A stretch of DNA of 64,000 nt from Mesorhizobium huakuii (GCF_014189455.1 NZ_CP050296.1:5700001-5764000); one strand, 5' to 3'; positions 30,215 through 40,520 are shown, counted from the stretch's first letter. The notes: generated from the sequence alone by a model not told the origin. Made by a program: numbers and translations.

Positions 30215-31519
30215 TCAGAGGTATTGGGCGACCTTCTTGCCGACGGTGAGGAAGCGCAAGGGGTCGATCGCTTCGCCATTATGGCGCACTTCATAATGCA
30301 GATGCGGGCCGGTCGATCGACCGCTGCTCCCGGTCTTGCCGATGACGGCGCCGGCGTCCAGTTTCTCGCCAACAGTCACGTCGATTTCGCTGAGATGCCC
30401 GTAACGGGTCGCAAAGCCGTTGCCGTGATCGACCTCGACCATACGGCCATAGCCGCCGTTCCAGCCGGCCTTGGTGACGATGCCGGGTGCCGTCACCTTG
30501 GCTTCCATGCCGATCGGCGCCCTGAAATCCATGCCGGAATGCAGCGCCGCGGTGCCGAGGATAGGGTCGGTGCGCACGCCGAATGGGCTGGTGACGGAAT
30601 GGCCGGGGGCGGGGTTGGCAAGCGGCAGCTGGCGCGCTTCCTTCTTGAGATGGTCGAGCGTGTCCAGCGCTTCGTCCAGTTCCTTGACCTTGCTGTCGAA
30701 CATCATCGAACTGTTGAGCGGGATAAGCGGTCCGCCGACATCGCTCTCGTTCTTGCCGAAATCGCTGTCGACCGGCAAGCCGGCCGCTTGAAGTGCCTGG
30801 GTGATCGCGTCGGCGCTCTTGTAGGCATTGTCGGCGAGCGTATTGATGCGGCTAAGCTGCTCGCTCTCGATGGATTTCAGCGACTGGTTGATGGAGACGA
30901 ACAGTTTGTCGGCACGATCGGCGGCTGAATCATTGGGCAGCGGCTCCGAGCGGGTCGACCACAAGGAGAACGGCCTGGTGTCGGCAGCGCCGAGGTCGGC
31001 GCTCAGGCTGGCCACTGCGTAGTTTTGCGCGGGCTTGGTGATGCTGCCGGTCACCTCGGCATGCTTGTCAGGCTTGGCAGCGGCTGCCGGATCTTCGGCT
31101 GGCGCCGTTCCGACATCATTTTCGGCGCGTTCAAGCAGCGGGCCGAGACGGCCGTGACGCTGGCTAAGCTGCGTCTGGCGTTCAATCAGTTCGCTGACCT
31201 TGTTTTCCATCAATTGCTGGTCGAGCAACTGGCGGCTGGTGATGCGGTCGACCTGGGCGCGAAGTGCTGAAATGCGGTCTTCGTAGGCCTGCTGCATGCG
31301 CGCCTGGCGCGCGGTGGTGGCGCCGATCAGGTCGTCGCGCAAAACGAGATAGGACGTAGCCAGGAGGTAGCCGATGGCAATGGCGGCTAGGGCTGAGCCG
31401 ATGAATGCCGCGAGCCAGGGCCGGATCGTGAAGTGCCTGATCTCATTGCCGCGGGCGATGATGACCGTGTGGGGTTCCTTGCGCCTGCCGAAGACTGCGG
31501 ACTGACCGGTTGCGTTCAC
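30215..31519 (-). CDS. M23 family peptidoglycan endopeptidase with coiled coil
   Basis: A 434-residue membrane-anchored protein. There is one transmembrane helix near residues 33-56, then a long coiled coil (to about residue 130), a variable segment, and a LytM domain (about residues 320-425). The zinc ligands are visible in HSGMDFRAP and GRSTGPHLHYEV. This EnvC/MepM-like layout suggests murein hydrolysis or amidase activation at the inner membrane. It is divergent from the sterol-desaturase-like gene across a 295-base gap. Confidence 0.9.
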   Translation of the reverse strand: MNATGQSAVFGRRKEPHTVIIARGNEIRHFTIRPWLAAFIGSALAAIAIGYLLATSYLVLRDDLIGATTARQARMQQAYEDRISALRAQVDRITSRQLLDQQLMENKVSELIERQTQLSQRHGRLGPLLERAENDVGTAPAEDPAAAAKPDKHAEVTGSITKPAQNYAVASLSADLGAADTRPFSLWSTRSEPLPNDSAADRADKLFVSINQSLKSIESEQLSRINTLADNAYKSADAITQALQAAGLPVDSDFGKNESDVGGPLIPLNSSMMFDSKVKELDEALDTLDHLKKEARQLPLANPAPGHSVTSPFGVRTDPILGTAALHSGMDFRAPIGMEAKVTAPGIVTKAGWNGGYGRMVEVDHGNGFATRYGHLSEIDVTVGEKLDAGAVIGKTGSSGRSTGPHLHYEVRHNGEAIDPLRFLTVGKKVAQYL

Positions 31520-31814
31520 GGGACCAAGCTTTCGTTTACGACACCACGACTGCTTGATTACACATTATTAGGGTTAACAAAGGCTTGCCGGGTTACCTGC
31601 GCGACGAAGAATGCACGTGGCGCGGGCTAAAGGTTGCATGAAAACGGGCAAGGAAGCGTGCGCAACGCCACGAAATCATTGGCGATGAGCACCAATCTGC
31701 TGGCAGCAGAACGGCCTGTCGCCGTCGGATTAAGGTCTAGGTTTCCTTAACTGTCTTCGATTGCGTTTAATTGACGGTTTTCGATTAAAAGCGTGGCGGG
31801 GTTTGGGATTCATT
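31520..31814. promoter_or_regulatory. Divergent intergenic region, no gene seen
   Basis: These 295 bases separate the M23 peptidase from the sterol-desaturase-like gene. They are AT-richer than the flanks and so probably hold both promoters. I recognise no operator. Confidence 0.45.
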
Positions 31815-32825
31815 ATGGCGGCAGCAATGCTGAGCGACCTGGTTGGCAAGATCCTCGACAAGTTGTCGGGCGCCAGTCTGCTGGCGACCGGGCTTTTGCT
31901 GATGACTGCCCTTGTCAGCGCGCTCGTGGCCTATTGGCGCACGGTCGAGGAGAAGAGCTGGAAGGAGTTCTTCGAGTTCGTCGTTCCGCACGAGGTCATC
32001 ACCCATCCGTCGGCGAAGGCCGATTTGCTGTTCTGGGTCACGAAGAAGGCGCTGATGCCCTTCCTGATGCTGCCCGCCGGAATTGTCTTCGTCACGGCGG
32101 TGGGCTACGCCACCAATTGGCTGTTTTCGACACTTTTCCAGTTCCAGCCGCCGCTGGTCGAGGGACCGGCAGGGCCGGTGACGGTGCTGGTCTTCACCAT
32201 CACCATGCTGCTCGCCTACGACATTTCCTATTATCTCTATCACGTTGCCCAGCATCGCTATCCCGTACTTTGGGAATTGCACAAGGTGCATCACTCGGCC
32301 GAGGTGATGGTCGGCATCACCAAGGACCGCGTCCACCCGCTCGACGAGCTGATGAATCGAGCCTGGGACGGCGTCATCGTGGGCGTCTGCTTCGGCATCT
32401 GGTCGCTGATTTCGCTGAACCTCGTCGAACTGACCGTCTTTGGCGTCAACGTCTATGTCATGCGTAACATCCTGATGATGGATTTCGTCAGGCACACGCA
32501 CTTCAAGATCTCGTTCGGCCCGCTCAACAATGTGGTCCTGTGTCCGCATTGGCACCAGCTGCATCACAGCACCGATCCACGCCACTACGACAAGAATTTC
32601 GGCCTGCTCTTCTCGTTCTGGGACCGGCTCTTCGGAACTTTGTGCGTGCCGAAGCCCGACGAGGACTTCAAGTTCGGGCTGGTCGACCGCGATGTGCGCG
32701 ACTACCAGTCGCTCGCCGGCCTCTATGTCATGCCGCTGAAGCGGATGTGGAGGCACATCGCCAGACGCATCCGGCTCGGAAAGCCACGGACCTCACGATC
32801 ATCGGAGGAAGGGACACGGCCATGA
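31815..32825 (+). CDS. Sterol desaturase / fatty acid hydroxylase family protein
   Basis: A 336-residue integral-membrane di-iron protein with several hydrophobic helices at the N-terminus and a central core. The eight-histidine pattern is visible as HVAQH, ELHKVHH, VRHTH and HWHQLHH. Bacterial members hydroxylate or desaturate lipids, and hopanoid- or ornithine-lipid-modifying enzymes are known in related bacteria. I take the ATG at 31815, as upstream in-frame codons overlap AT-rich non-coding DNA. The stop overlaps the next start as ATGA. Confidence 0.85.
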   Translation: MAAAMLSDLVGKILDKLSGASLLATGLLLMTALVSALVAYWRTVEEKSWKEFFEFVVPHEVITHPSAKADLLFWVTKKALMPFLMLPAGIVFVTAVGYATNWLFSTLFQFQPPLVEGPAGPVTVLVFTITMLLAYDISYYLYHVAQHRYPVLWELHKVHHSAEVMVGITKDRVHPLDELMNRAWDGVIVGVCFGIWSLISLNLVELTVFGVNVYVMRNILMMDFVRHTHFKISFGPLNNVVLCPHWHQLHHSTDPRHYDKNFGLLFSFWDRLFGTLCVPKPDEDFKFGLVDRDVRDYQSLAGLYVMPLKRMWRHIARRIRLGKPRTSRSSEEGTRP

Positions 32826-33964
32826 ACGCTCCCTTCGTGCTCGCCATCCCGCGGACACGCACCTTTGAAGTTGTGACATCGGCGGAACGCCTGGCCGAGA
32901 TCGCACCGGCCTGGACCGTGCTCTGGCGGCGAGCCGGCGGGCTTGTCTTCCAGCACCCGGACTGGATCGCGGCCTGGTGGCGCACCACCCCGCATCAGGA
33001 GCGACGCACGCTCAGGATCGGGCTTGCCTGGAACGGCGACCGGCTCGATGGCGTGATAGCGCTCGCTACTTTCAAGCGCTCCGGCATCCGCATACTCGAA
33101 TGGGCGGCGAAGGATCACAGCGACTATGGCGATGCGCTGGTTGCGCCCGACAGCGATCCGCAGGCGATCGCCCGCCTCTGGCAGCATGTTTTTGACCAGG
33201 GCGGCTTTGACCTGATCTATCTCAACCGTCTTCTGCCGGATGCCAGTGTTCGTGGCCTCCTGGACCCGGCCTATGGCAAGGCGCTTCGGCCCAACCACCG
33301 CAGTGAAATCAGCTACCGTGTCGCGGGTCCCTGGCAGAGTGGGGCGGAATGGTTCGAGACGCTGTCCAAGAAGGCCCGGCAAAACTACCGTCGTGGCCGC
33401 AAGTTCATGGAGGAAGGCGGTGCATTGCGTTTCCGCCTGCTGGATACGGACGAGCCGCGCGAACCGGTGCTTGCGCGGGTCGCGGCGCTGAAGCGCGTCT
33501 GGCTCGTCCGGCATGGCCGCGTTTCGGACCTGTTCGACAAGGGCTCGCCCGTTCTCGCCGCGCTTATTTCGGTGCTGGCCGAGCTCGGGCTGTTGCGCAT
33601 CTTCGTGCTGGAGCTTGACGACACGATCGTCGCCGTCTCCATCAATTTCGAGCAGCACGGCACGATGATGGCTTTCGTCACCACCTATGATCCCGAATAT
33701 GAGCGCGCCTCGCCGGGTATGGTGCTGATGATGGATTATATCCAGTGGTCGCTCGACCGTGGCCTTGCCAAAGTTGATTTTCTCTGCGGCGGCGAGGATT
33801 TCAAGCGGCGCTTCGCCACCCAATCCGTCACGCTGTCGTCGATGATCGGCGCGCGTGGCCTGCGCGGTCATCTCGCCGCGCTGGCCGATCGTGTGAGCCA
33901 TGTTGCGAAATCCTGGCGAGCGCAGCGGCAGCCGAAGCCGAAGGCAGAAACACCCGACGAGTAA
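32822..33964 (+). CDS. GNAT acyltransferase of the CelD/FemAB-like type
   Basis: A 380-residue cytosolic protein with a tandem GNAT-like layout (N-terminal domain ending near residue 160, acetyltransferase_6 core with SKKARQNYRRGRKFMEEGGA and VSINFEQHGTMMAFVTTYDP). Such proteins modify polysaccharides or lipids in cellulose/exopolysaccharide operons. Its start overlaps the desaturase stop (ATGA), so the two are translationally coupled and may act on the same envelope lipid. The acyl group is unknown. Confidence 0.85.
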   Translation: MNAPFVLAIPRTRTFEVVTSAERLAEIAPAWTVLWRRAGGLVFQHPDWIAAWWRTTPHQERRTLRIGLAWNGDRLDGVIALATFKRSGIRILEWAAKDHSDYGDALVAPDSDPQAIARLWQHVFDQGGFDLIYLNRLLPDASVRGLLDPAYGKALRPNHRSEISYRVAGPWQSGAEWFETLSKKARQNYRRGRKFMEEGGALRFRLLDTDEPREPVLARVAALKRVWLVRHGRVSDLFDKGSPVLAALISVLAELGLLRIFVLELDDTIVAVSINFEQHGTMMAFVTTYDPEYERASPGMVLMMDYIQWSLDRGLAKVDFLCGGEDFKRRFATQSVTLSSMIGARGLRGHLAALADRVSHVAKSWRAQRQPKPKAETPDE

Positions 33965-34002
33965 GGACGCCTCATTTCGGCGCGACCGGAATTGCGCGAC
34001 GC

Positions 34003-34470
34003 TCAAAGCGCGCGAACGGCCTCCAGCACCTCTTCCGCGTGGCCCTTGACCCGGACCTTGCGCCAGATCCTGGCGATCCGCCCGTCACGGCCGATGAGGA
34101 ACGTCGCCCGCTCAACGCCCATGTATTTGCGGCCATACATCGATTTTTCGACCCACAGATGGTAGGCCTCGATCACCTTGCGCTCCTCGTCGGCGGCGAG
34201 GTCGATGGTGAGGCTGTATTTCGATTTGAACTTGTCGTGCTTCTTGACGTTGTCGGGGGACAGACCGATCACGACGGCGCCGGCCTTCTCGAATTCGGGT
34301 TTCAGTTGCGAAAAGCTGATTGCCTCTTGCGTACAGCTCGTCGTGTCGTCCTGCGGATAGAAGTAGAGGACGACGGGTTTGCCGGACGAGGACGAAAGGC
34401 TTAGAGACCCGCCACCATCCCGGGGCAGGTCGAACTGCGGTGCGGGATCGCCCACGTCGAGGTCAGCCAT
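34003..34470 (-). CDS. bcp: Peroxiredoxin, Bcp/PrxQ type
   Basis: A 155-residue thiol peroxidase. The peroxidatic Cys is in DDTTSCTQEA, preceded by YFYPQ; the active-site Thr and the Arg (ERATFLIGRDGRI) are conserved. A resolving Cys five residues after the first is absent (CTQEAISFSQ), so it is a one-Cys or atypical type and needs an external thiol. I start at ATG 34470 (MADLDVGDPAPQF), upstream of the conserved PAPQFDLP. Confidence 0.9.
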   Translation of the reverse strand: MADLDVGDPAPQFDLPRDGGGSLSLSSSSGKPVVLYFYPQDDTTSCTQEAISFSQLKPEFEKAGAVVIGLSPDNVKKHDKFKSKYSLTIDLAADEERKVIEAYHLWVEKSMYGRKYMGVERATFLIGRDGRIARIWRKVRVKGHAEEVLEAVRAL

Positions 34471-34565
34471 ATCGATGCCCTTGTTTGAGGTTACGCGCGA
34501 AGCCACACCGATATAGTGTCGACCGGGGATTCGTCCACGAGCGAATTTGTACAACGGAAGATTGC

Positions 34566-37500
34566 GTGGATCAGGAGCAACCGCAGCACGAGAAGATCAG
34601 GTTCAGGCGTGACGAGATCACCGACCTGGGCGCCCTGCCGTCCGCGTGCCGCGTTCCACCGCTCGGTCAGGCGTCGATCGGCCGCGGCTTCCGCATCCTG
34701 TCGCGCGTGTTTGCCGGCGTGGTCGCGTTCATGCTGCTGGCCGCGATGGCCATCTATCTCATCGGCCTTTCCGGCATCGGGTCGGACCGGCTGCGCATCG
34801 AGGCGGAAACCGCCATCGAGAAACTCGCCGGCGTCGATGTCCATGTCGCGGTCGGGCCGGCCCGCATCACGCTCGACAGTTCGAGCTTCGTCGCGCTCCA
34901 GGTGAGCGATGTCAGTCTGGAGACCAGCGACGGCAAGCCCATGGCCGATGCCGGCCGTGTGCGCTTCGGCGTCCGCCTGATACCGCTGCTTTGGGGTGAC
35001 GTGCGGCTGACCAGTGCCAGGATCTCCGATGCCCACATCGTCACGGCGGCGATGCCGTCCGGCGGCGACTGGACGGCCGAATTGCGCAATGAGGACGGCC
35101 TTGTCGATCCAGAGAAACTGTCCGCCGCGGTGTTCGGCAACATTCATCGTGCGCTCGACGCCGTGCGGGAAGATTCGCTGCGCCGGATCGACCTCAGCAA
35201 TGTCGAATTCGTGCTGCCCGAAACCGGAGCCATCAAACGGATCAAGATCGCCGACGCCAGCGTCGTACAGTCGGGGCCGGGCGGCATGGCGTTTTCCTCC
35301 GAGGCGGATGTCGATGGCAGAAAGGTCACCCTTGCCGCTACCGCGACCCGCGATATCGCGGCGCACCGCGTGACGGCGCTGAATGCAAGCATCGATCTGG
35401 CGGCTGACGAAACCGCGGCCGGTGCCGGGAAGTTGGGTGCGGTCGCATTGAAGCTGACAGGATCGGAAGGAGCCGGCACCACGGCGTCACGGCTGACGGC
35501 CGCCCTGTCGTCGACGGGTTCCGTGCTCGATCTTGGCACGCGCGGCTTGCTGCCGGCCGATTTCGACGTCGATGCGACGCTTGTCGACGGCAGCAACAAG
35601 ATCCAGGTGGACAAGCTGCTTCTGAAAACCGGTCGGTCTTCTTTCGATTTCGCCGGCTCGATCGGACCCAAGCCTTCGACCGGCGCTGCCGGTGAGGAGC
35701 CTGCTTATCGCTATGACCTGACCAGCGACGGGTCCACCCTGGCGCCATCGGAATCGCCCGAGCCCGCGCTGACCTTCCTCGCCCGCATTGCCGGCGTCTA
35801 TCAGACCAGAAGCCATAAATTGGTGGCTGAGCAGATAGCGGTTCGGTCCGCCGCTGCCGGCGAGGTGCTCGGCACCGCGGCTGTGGCTTTCGTTGACGGC
35901 AAGGCCCCCGGGATCAATCTGGCGCTCAACGTGCATGACATGCCGGTCTCGCACGTCAAACAGCTATGGCCGTGGTTTTCGGCACGTAATGCGCGGCTCT
36001 GGGTGCTGAACAATTTGTTCGGCGGCCGCGTCGTCGACGCCAATCTTCAGTTCCAGGTCGTGCCGGATCGCCTCGGCAACGGCGTGCCGCTGTCGGTCGA
36101 CGAGGTGTTCGGCCGCTTCCAGATCGAAGGGTCGCGTTTTGACACCGCCGGCCGCATTCCGCCGATACGCGACGCGGTCGGCGTCGTCGCCTTCCACGGC
36201 AATGACGTCGATGTTTCGCTCTCCTCGGGCACCGTCTTCATGCCCAGCGGCCGCACCGTGGCGGCCAGCAACGGCACACTGAGCGTCAAGGCGGCGAACC
36301 ACCCGCCGGTCATCGGCGCACTCGACATCGATGTGGAGGGGGAGGCGCCGGCTGTCGCCGAACTCGCCTCCTACGAACCGATCAATGCCATGCGCCATGT
36401 CGGCTTCCTGCCGGAGGATCTGTCCGGCAGCGTTACCGGCCATGTCAAAGCTGACATTCCGTTGCAGTCCGGCGTCGACACCTCGAAACTCGACTGGCTG
36501 GTGTCGCTCGACTATACCGGCCTGTCGCTGGCCAAGCCATTCGATGGACAGACCGTGACCGATGCCGACGGCTCGATCACAGTCGATCCCGAAAAGGCAG
36601 TGATCTCCGCCAAGGCATCGCTGAACGGCATTCCGGCCGAACTCGATCTTGTCGAGCCGCTGGCGGATGATGGGCCGGCGCGCAGCCGCAAGGTGGCGCT
36701 TGTGCTCGACGACAAGATCCGCGCCGCCGCCATGCCCGGCCTGACGCCGCTTCTGGGCGGAACGGTGAAGGTCGCGATCGACAAGAGCGGCAGCGGCAAC
36801 CAGAACGTCTCGGCCGACCTGACCAATGCCAGGCTGGACATTCCCTGGGCCGGCTGGAGCAAGGGGGCAGGGGTTCCAGCCAACGTCACCTTCGTCATGA
36901 CCAAGGCCGGCGACACCACGACACTGTCCGATTTCGACCTTGATGGCAAAACATTCTCCATCGAGGGCAGCATCGTGCTGGTCAACGGCGCCCTGTCGTC
37001 GGCCAAATTCAGCAAGGTCACTCTGAACCGGGGTGACGATGTCGCGATTTCGGTGAAGCGATCGGGCAAGGGTTATGCGGTCGACATCAATGGCAACGCA
37101 CTCGACGCCCGTTCGCTCATCAAGCAGTTCACGTCCGATGTGGACACCGCAACCAAGACGACCGGAACAGACAACATTTCGGTCAGCGCCGACGTCGAGC
37201 AGCTCACCGGCTTCCACGATGAGCAGCTGTCCAATTTGAAGCTCGACTACAGCGCTGCGGGTTCAAGGGTGAACGGGCTGAAGGTCAGCGCCACGGCAAG
37301 CTCGGGCGCTGCCATCACCATCAGCAACACCACAGGCGGTGGCCAGCGTTCGCTCAACGTGCAGTCAGCGGACGCCGGCGCGATCCTGAGGTTCCTCAAT
37401 GTCTACGAGCATATGGAAGGCGGCTCGATCACGCTGGCGCTCACGGGGGCCGGCGACGGGCCGATGAAGGGCAAGGTCGACACCAGCAATTTCTTCATCG

Positions 37501-37943
37501 TCAACGAACCAAAACTCGCCTCCATCGTCTCGACCACGCCGGCCGGCGACAACCGCAGCCTCAACCAGGCGGTCAAGGGCAATCTCGACACGTCGCGGGT
37601 GAAGTTCGAGCGCGGCTATGCCGAGATCGAGAAAGGCAGCGGCTATCTGAAGCTGGCCAATGGCGTGCTGCGCGGCCCGCGCATCGGCACGACGTTCCAG
37701 GGCATCCTCTACGATCAGAACAACAATATGGACATGACCGGCACCTTCATGCCGGTCTACGGCCTCAACCGCATCTTCGGCGAACTGCCGATCGTCGGCG
37801 CGCTTCTCGGCAACGGCCGCGACCGCGGCCTGATCGGCGTCACCTATAGGCTGAGGGGCAATGCCAACAAGCCGGTGCTCGACATCAACCCGCTGTCGGT
37901 GATCGCGCCGGGCATATTCAGGTCGATCTTCGAGTATCGGTAA
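34566..37943 (+). CDS. YhdP/AsmA-like giant envelope protein (DUF3971)
   Basis: About 1125 residues, with one transmembrane helix near residues 45-70 (VFAGVVAFMLLAAMAIYLI) followed by a long periplasmic region rich in beta strands. The C-terminal AsmA_2-like segment is marked by MDMTGTFMPVYGLNRIFGEL and VIAPGIFRSIFEYR. Members of the TamB/YhdP/AsmA group bridge the two membranes and move phospholipids. I use the GTG at 34566, preceded by GGAAG, since the protein then begins just before the helix. It is divergent from bcp across 95 bases. Confidence 0.88.
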   Translation: MDQEQPQHEKIRFRRDEITDLGALPSACRVPPLGQASIGRGFRILSRVFAGVVAFMLLAAMAIYLIGLSGIGSDRLRIEAETAIEKLAGVDVHVAVGPARITLDSSSFVALQVSDVSLETSDGKPMADAGRVRFGVRLIPLLWGDVRLTSARISDAHIVTAAMPSGGDWTAELRNEDGLVDPEKLSAAVFGNIHRALDAVREDSLRRIDLSNVEFVLPETGAIKRIKIADASVVQSGPGGMAFSSEADVDGRKVTLAATATRDIAAHRVTALNASIDLAADETAAGAGKLGAVALKLTGSEGAGTTASRLTAALSSTGSVLDLGTRGLLPADFDVDATLVDGSNKIQVDKLLLKTGRSSFDFAGSIGPKPSTGAAGEEPAYRYDLTSDGSTLAPSESPEPALTFLARIAGVYQTRSHKLVAEQIAVRSAAAGEVLGTAAVAFVDGKAPGINLALNVHDMPVSHVKQLWPWFSARNARLWVLNNLFGGRVVDANLQFQVVPDRLGNGVPLSVDEVFGRFQIEGSRFDTAGRIPPIRDAVGVVAFHGNDVDVSLSSGTVFMPSGRTVAASNGTLSVKAANHPPVIGALDIDVEGEAPAVAELASYEPINAMRHVGFLPEDLSGSVTGHVKADIPLQSGVDTSKLDWLVSLDYTGLSLAKPFDGQTVTDADGSITVDPEKAVISAKASLNGIPAELDLVEPLADDGPARSRKVALVLDDKIRAAAMPGLTPLLGGTVKVAIDKSGSGNQNVSADLTNARLDIPWAGWSKGAGVPANVTFVMTKAGDTTTLSDFDLDGKTFSIEGSIVLVNGALSSAKFSKVTLNRGDDVAISVKRSGKGYAVDINGNALDARSLIKQFTSDVDTATKTTGTDNISVSADVEQLTGFHDEQLSNLKLDYSAAGSRVNGLKVSATASSGAAITISNTTGGGQRSLNVQSADAGAILRFLNVYEHMEGGSITLALTGAGDGPMKGKVDTSNFFIVNEPKLASIVSTTPAGDNRSLNQAVKGNLDTSRVKFERGYAEIEKGSGYLKLANGVLRGPRIGTTFQGILYDQNNNMDMTGTFMPVYGLNRIFGELPIVGALLGNGRDRGLIGVTYRLRGNANKPVLDINPLSVIAPGIFRSIFEYR

Positions 37944-38058
37944 ACCTGCCATGTGCCGCCAAAACCCACGCCAGGTTCCAGCCTTGATGTCGCACCATCG
38001 GCCAATCACGGGCTTGGGACTTGCAAAAGCCATGCTTTGCCGTCAGCCTGAGTGGGCT

Positions 38059-38442
38059 ATGGCTCGGCTTTCGCCAAAACATCTTTTGGTCATGCTGCTC
38101 GCGGTCTTCCTGACTGCGGGGTTCAGCCTGTCCGCTGCCCAGGCCAGCATCATGTCAGTCCGCATGGCGGGCGCAATGGCGATGCCAGGCGATACGGGCA
38201 TGGGCAAAATGGCCGAGACACCCATGAAGGGCGATTGCAACGCCTGCCTGAAGGACACGAGCGATAAAGGCGGGCCGATGCAGTGTCCGCCGATCTGCAT
38301 AGCGCCAGCGCTTGCCCTGCTGCCGCAGGATTTCAGGGTAACGCCGGTTCCTTCGATGCAGCAGCCATCGGCCTTGGCCACCCCGTTCCTTCACGGGCGA
38401 AGTTCTCTGCCCGATCCTTACCCTCCCAGACCCAGCGCCTGA
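38059..38442 (+). CDS. Small secreted Met/Cys-containing protein of the copper module
   Basis: A 127-residue protein with a Sec signal (LLVMLLAVFLTAGFSL, cleavage near AQA). The mature part is rich in Met (SVRMAGAMAMPGDTGMGKMAE) and carries a CNAC pair and QCPPIC. Such Met-rich and C-x2-C segments suggest copper binding or metal sensing. It precedes the multicopper oxidase by 135 bases. I do not recognise a named family. The upstream in-frame ATG at 38032 is an alternative start. Confidence 0.65.
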   Translation: MARLSPKHLLVMLLAVFLTAGFSLSAAQASIMSVRMAGAMAMPGDTGMGKMAETPMKGDCNACLKDTSDKGGPMQCPPICIAPALALLPQDFRVTPVPSMQQPSALATPFLHGRSSLPDPYPPRPSA

Positions 38443-38577
38443 CGCCGTTTCAGCCGAATCACGGCTGATTCCCGGCGCCTGATCGCCCGCGCGCATCGTT
38501 GCGCCGTGGGCGCGCATGCCAATCCAGGTCGATGCCGGCATGCCCGCCATCGATCGAGATCGCAAAGGGTCAGAAGG

Positions 38578-40015
38578 GTGAACTCCGATTTCAAATACCA
38601 CATTTCGCGCCGAGACCTTCTCGTCGCGGGGGGCGGGGCTTGCCGTGTCCGCTTCGCTGCCTCCCGCACGCGCCTCCACCGTCGACGAACGCTCAATCAA
38701 GATCGCGCCGGGCCAAACGCGGCTCGGCGGCAGTGACGGTCCATCAACTGCTGTCTGGGCCTACAACAGCGCCGTTCCCGGTCCGACGCTGCGCCTGCGG
38801 CAAGGGCGGTCGGTCCGTATCACCGTCGAGAACGGGTTGGACGAAGACACGACCGTCCACTGGCACGGCATCCGCCTGCCGAACGCCATGGACGGCGTTC
38901 CAGGCCTGACCCAGCCACCCATCAAACCGGGCGAGACATTCGTCTACGAATTCACGCCGCCCGATGCCGGGACCTTCTGGTATCACCCCCACACGGACAG
39001 CCTGGTGCAGCTCGGCCGCGGGCTCGCTGGACCGCTCATTGTCGACGAAGCGGAGCCCGTCCTCGTCGATCGTGATCTTTTATGGCTGCTGCAGGACTGG
39101 CGGCTCGCCGCCGACGGGCAGATCGCCGGCGGCTTCGGCGGCGCGATGGATGCGTCGATGTCCGGCCGCGTCGGCAATGCCGTCACCATCAATGGTAGGG
39201 CTCCAGCCGAACTCGGCGTGAGAGCCGGCGAGCGTGTCAGGCTGCGGCTCGTCAATGCCGCGCTTGCCCGCATGATGGCACTGCGCTTTGAAGGTCACCG
39301 GCCGGTCGTCGTCGCCATCGACGGCCAGCCCTGCGACCCGCATGAACCGGAGAACGGCCGTCTGCTGTTGGCGCCGGCCATGCGCATCGACATCGTGCTC
39401 GACATGCAGGGCGACCCCGGCAGCCGGCATGCTGTAATCGACGACTTTTATGACGGGCTTGCCTATACGCTGACCAACCTTGTCTATGACAAGGTGTCTC
39501 CGCTCCGTGCGCATCCGCTCGATGCGTCTGTCGGCCTGCCGCGAAATCCGTTGCCCGAGCCGGACCTGGCGAACGCCATGCGCCAGGAGATCGTGCTGCA
39601 GGGCGGCATGATGGGCGGCGGCAAGCTCGCCGGCGTCGGCGGCATGCCGGGCATGGGAATGCCCGGCATGAACGGTGGCGCCGCCTGGGCGATCAACGGC
39701 ATGTCGATGACCGGCGACGGCGATGCCGGCATGACGCCACAGTTCATGCTCGAGCGGGGCGCCTCTTGCCACCTCACCATGCGCAACGAAACCGCCTGGT
39801 GGCATCCCATGCATATCCACGGCTTCAGCCTGTCGGTGCTGTCGCGCAACGGCGCGCCGACGCCGCACCGGCAGTGGCAGGACACGGTGCTGATGGCCCC
39901 AAAGGATGTGATCGAATGCGCCTTCGTCGCCGACAATCCCGGAGACTGGATGCTGCACTGCCATGTCGCCGACCACCAGATGGCCGGCCTGATGACCGTG
40001 TTCCGCGTGAAATAA
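38578..40015 (+). CDS. Multicopper oxidase (CopA/CueO type), frameshifted near its start
   Basis: A periplasmic Cu(I) oxidase of about 478 residues. The copper sites are visible as TVHWHG, FWYHPHTD, HPMHIHGF and LHCHVADHQM (the Met is the type 1 axial ligand). A Met-rich insert, GGMPGMGMPGMNGG, is characteristic of CueO/CopA. The Tat signal ISRRDLLVAGGG begins at GTG 38578 but the mature frame is one base off; the GGGG at 38635-38638 should be GGG to give GGGLAVSASLPPARAS. With that single correction the gene is complete. Confidence 0.92.
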
Positions 40016-40046
40016 ATTTGAACCAAACCATCAAAGGAGAACTGCA

Positions 40047-40487
40047 ATGAAGCTGACCTATCGCCTCGCCGCCCTTGCCGTGTTGATCTCAACCCCAATG
40101 CCCGCATTCGCGGCGACGATCGACGCCGTGATGTATAAGAACCCGAGCTGCAGCTGCTGCGAGACGTACGCAGCCTATCTCGAACGGAACGGCTTCAAGG
40201 TCGACATCAAGCCGACCAACGATCTGTCTCAGGTGAGTGCCAGACTTGGCGTTCCGGCCGATCTCGAAGGCTGCCATTCCGTCGTCGTCGGTGGCTACGT
40301 GGTCGACGGCTTCGTACCTGTCGACGTGGTCAAGAAGATGCTCGCCGAGCACCCCGCCATTACCGGCATCGCGATGGCCGGCATGCCGATGGGGTCGCCA
40401 GGGATGGGCGGCCAGAAAACCGAGAGCTGGAAGATTTACGCCTTCACCAGGGATGGCAAGGCGCCGACCGTCTACGCGACGGAGTAA
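40047..40487 (+). CDS. DUF411 periplasmic metal-binding protein, copy 1
   Basis: A 146-residue protein with a Sec signal (LAALAVLISTPMPAFA) and the DUF411 motif KNPSCSCCETYAAYL, then DLEGCHSVVVGGYVVDGFVP. The CxCC thiols and Met-rich tail (MAGMPMGSPGMGG) suggest Cu(I) binding. DUF411 members are frequent next to multicopper oxidases. It follows the oxidase by 31 bases and is the first of a tandem pair. Confidence 0.88.
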   Translation: MKLTYRLAALAVLISTPMPAFAATIDAVMYKNPSCSCCETYAAYLERNGFKVDIKPTNDLSQVSARLGVPADLEGCHSVVVGGYVVDGFVPVDVVKKMLAEHPAITGIAMAGMPMGSPGMGGQKTESWKIYAFTRDGKAPTVYATE

Positions 40488-40520
40488 CGGCCTGAATTTC
40501 TGCAACTAATGGAGATTTCA

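Noticed and set aside
30215..30928. Plus-strand frame opposite the M23 peptidase
   Set aside because: Complementary to the intact LytM domain and coiled coil; shadow only.
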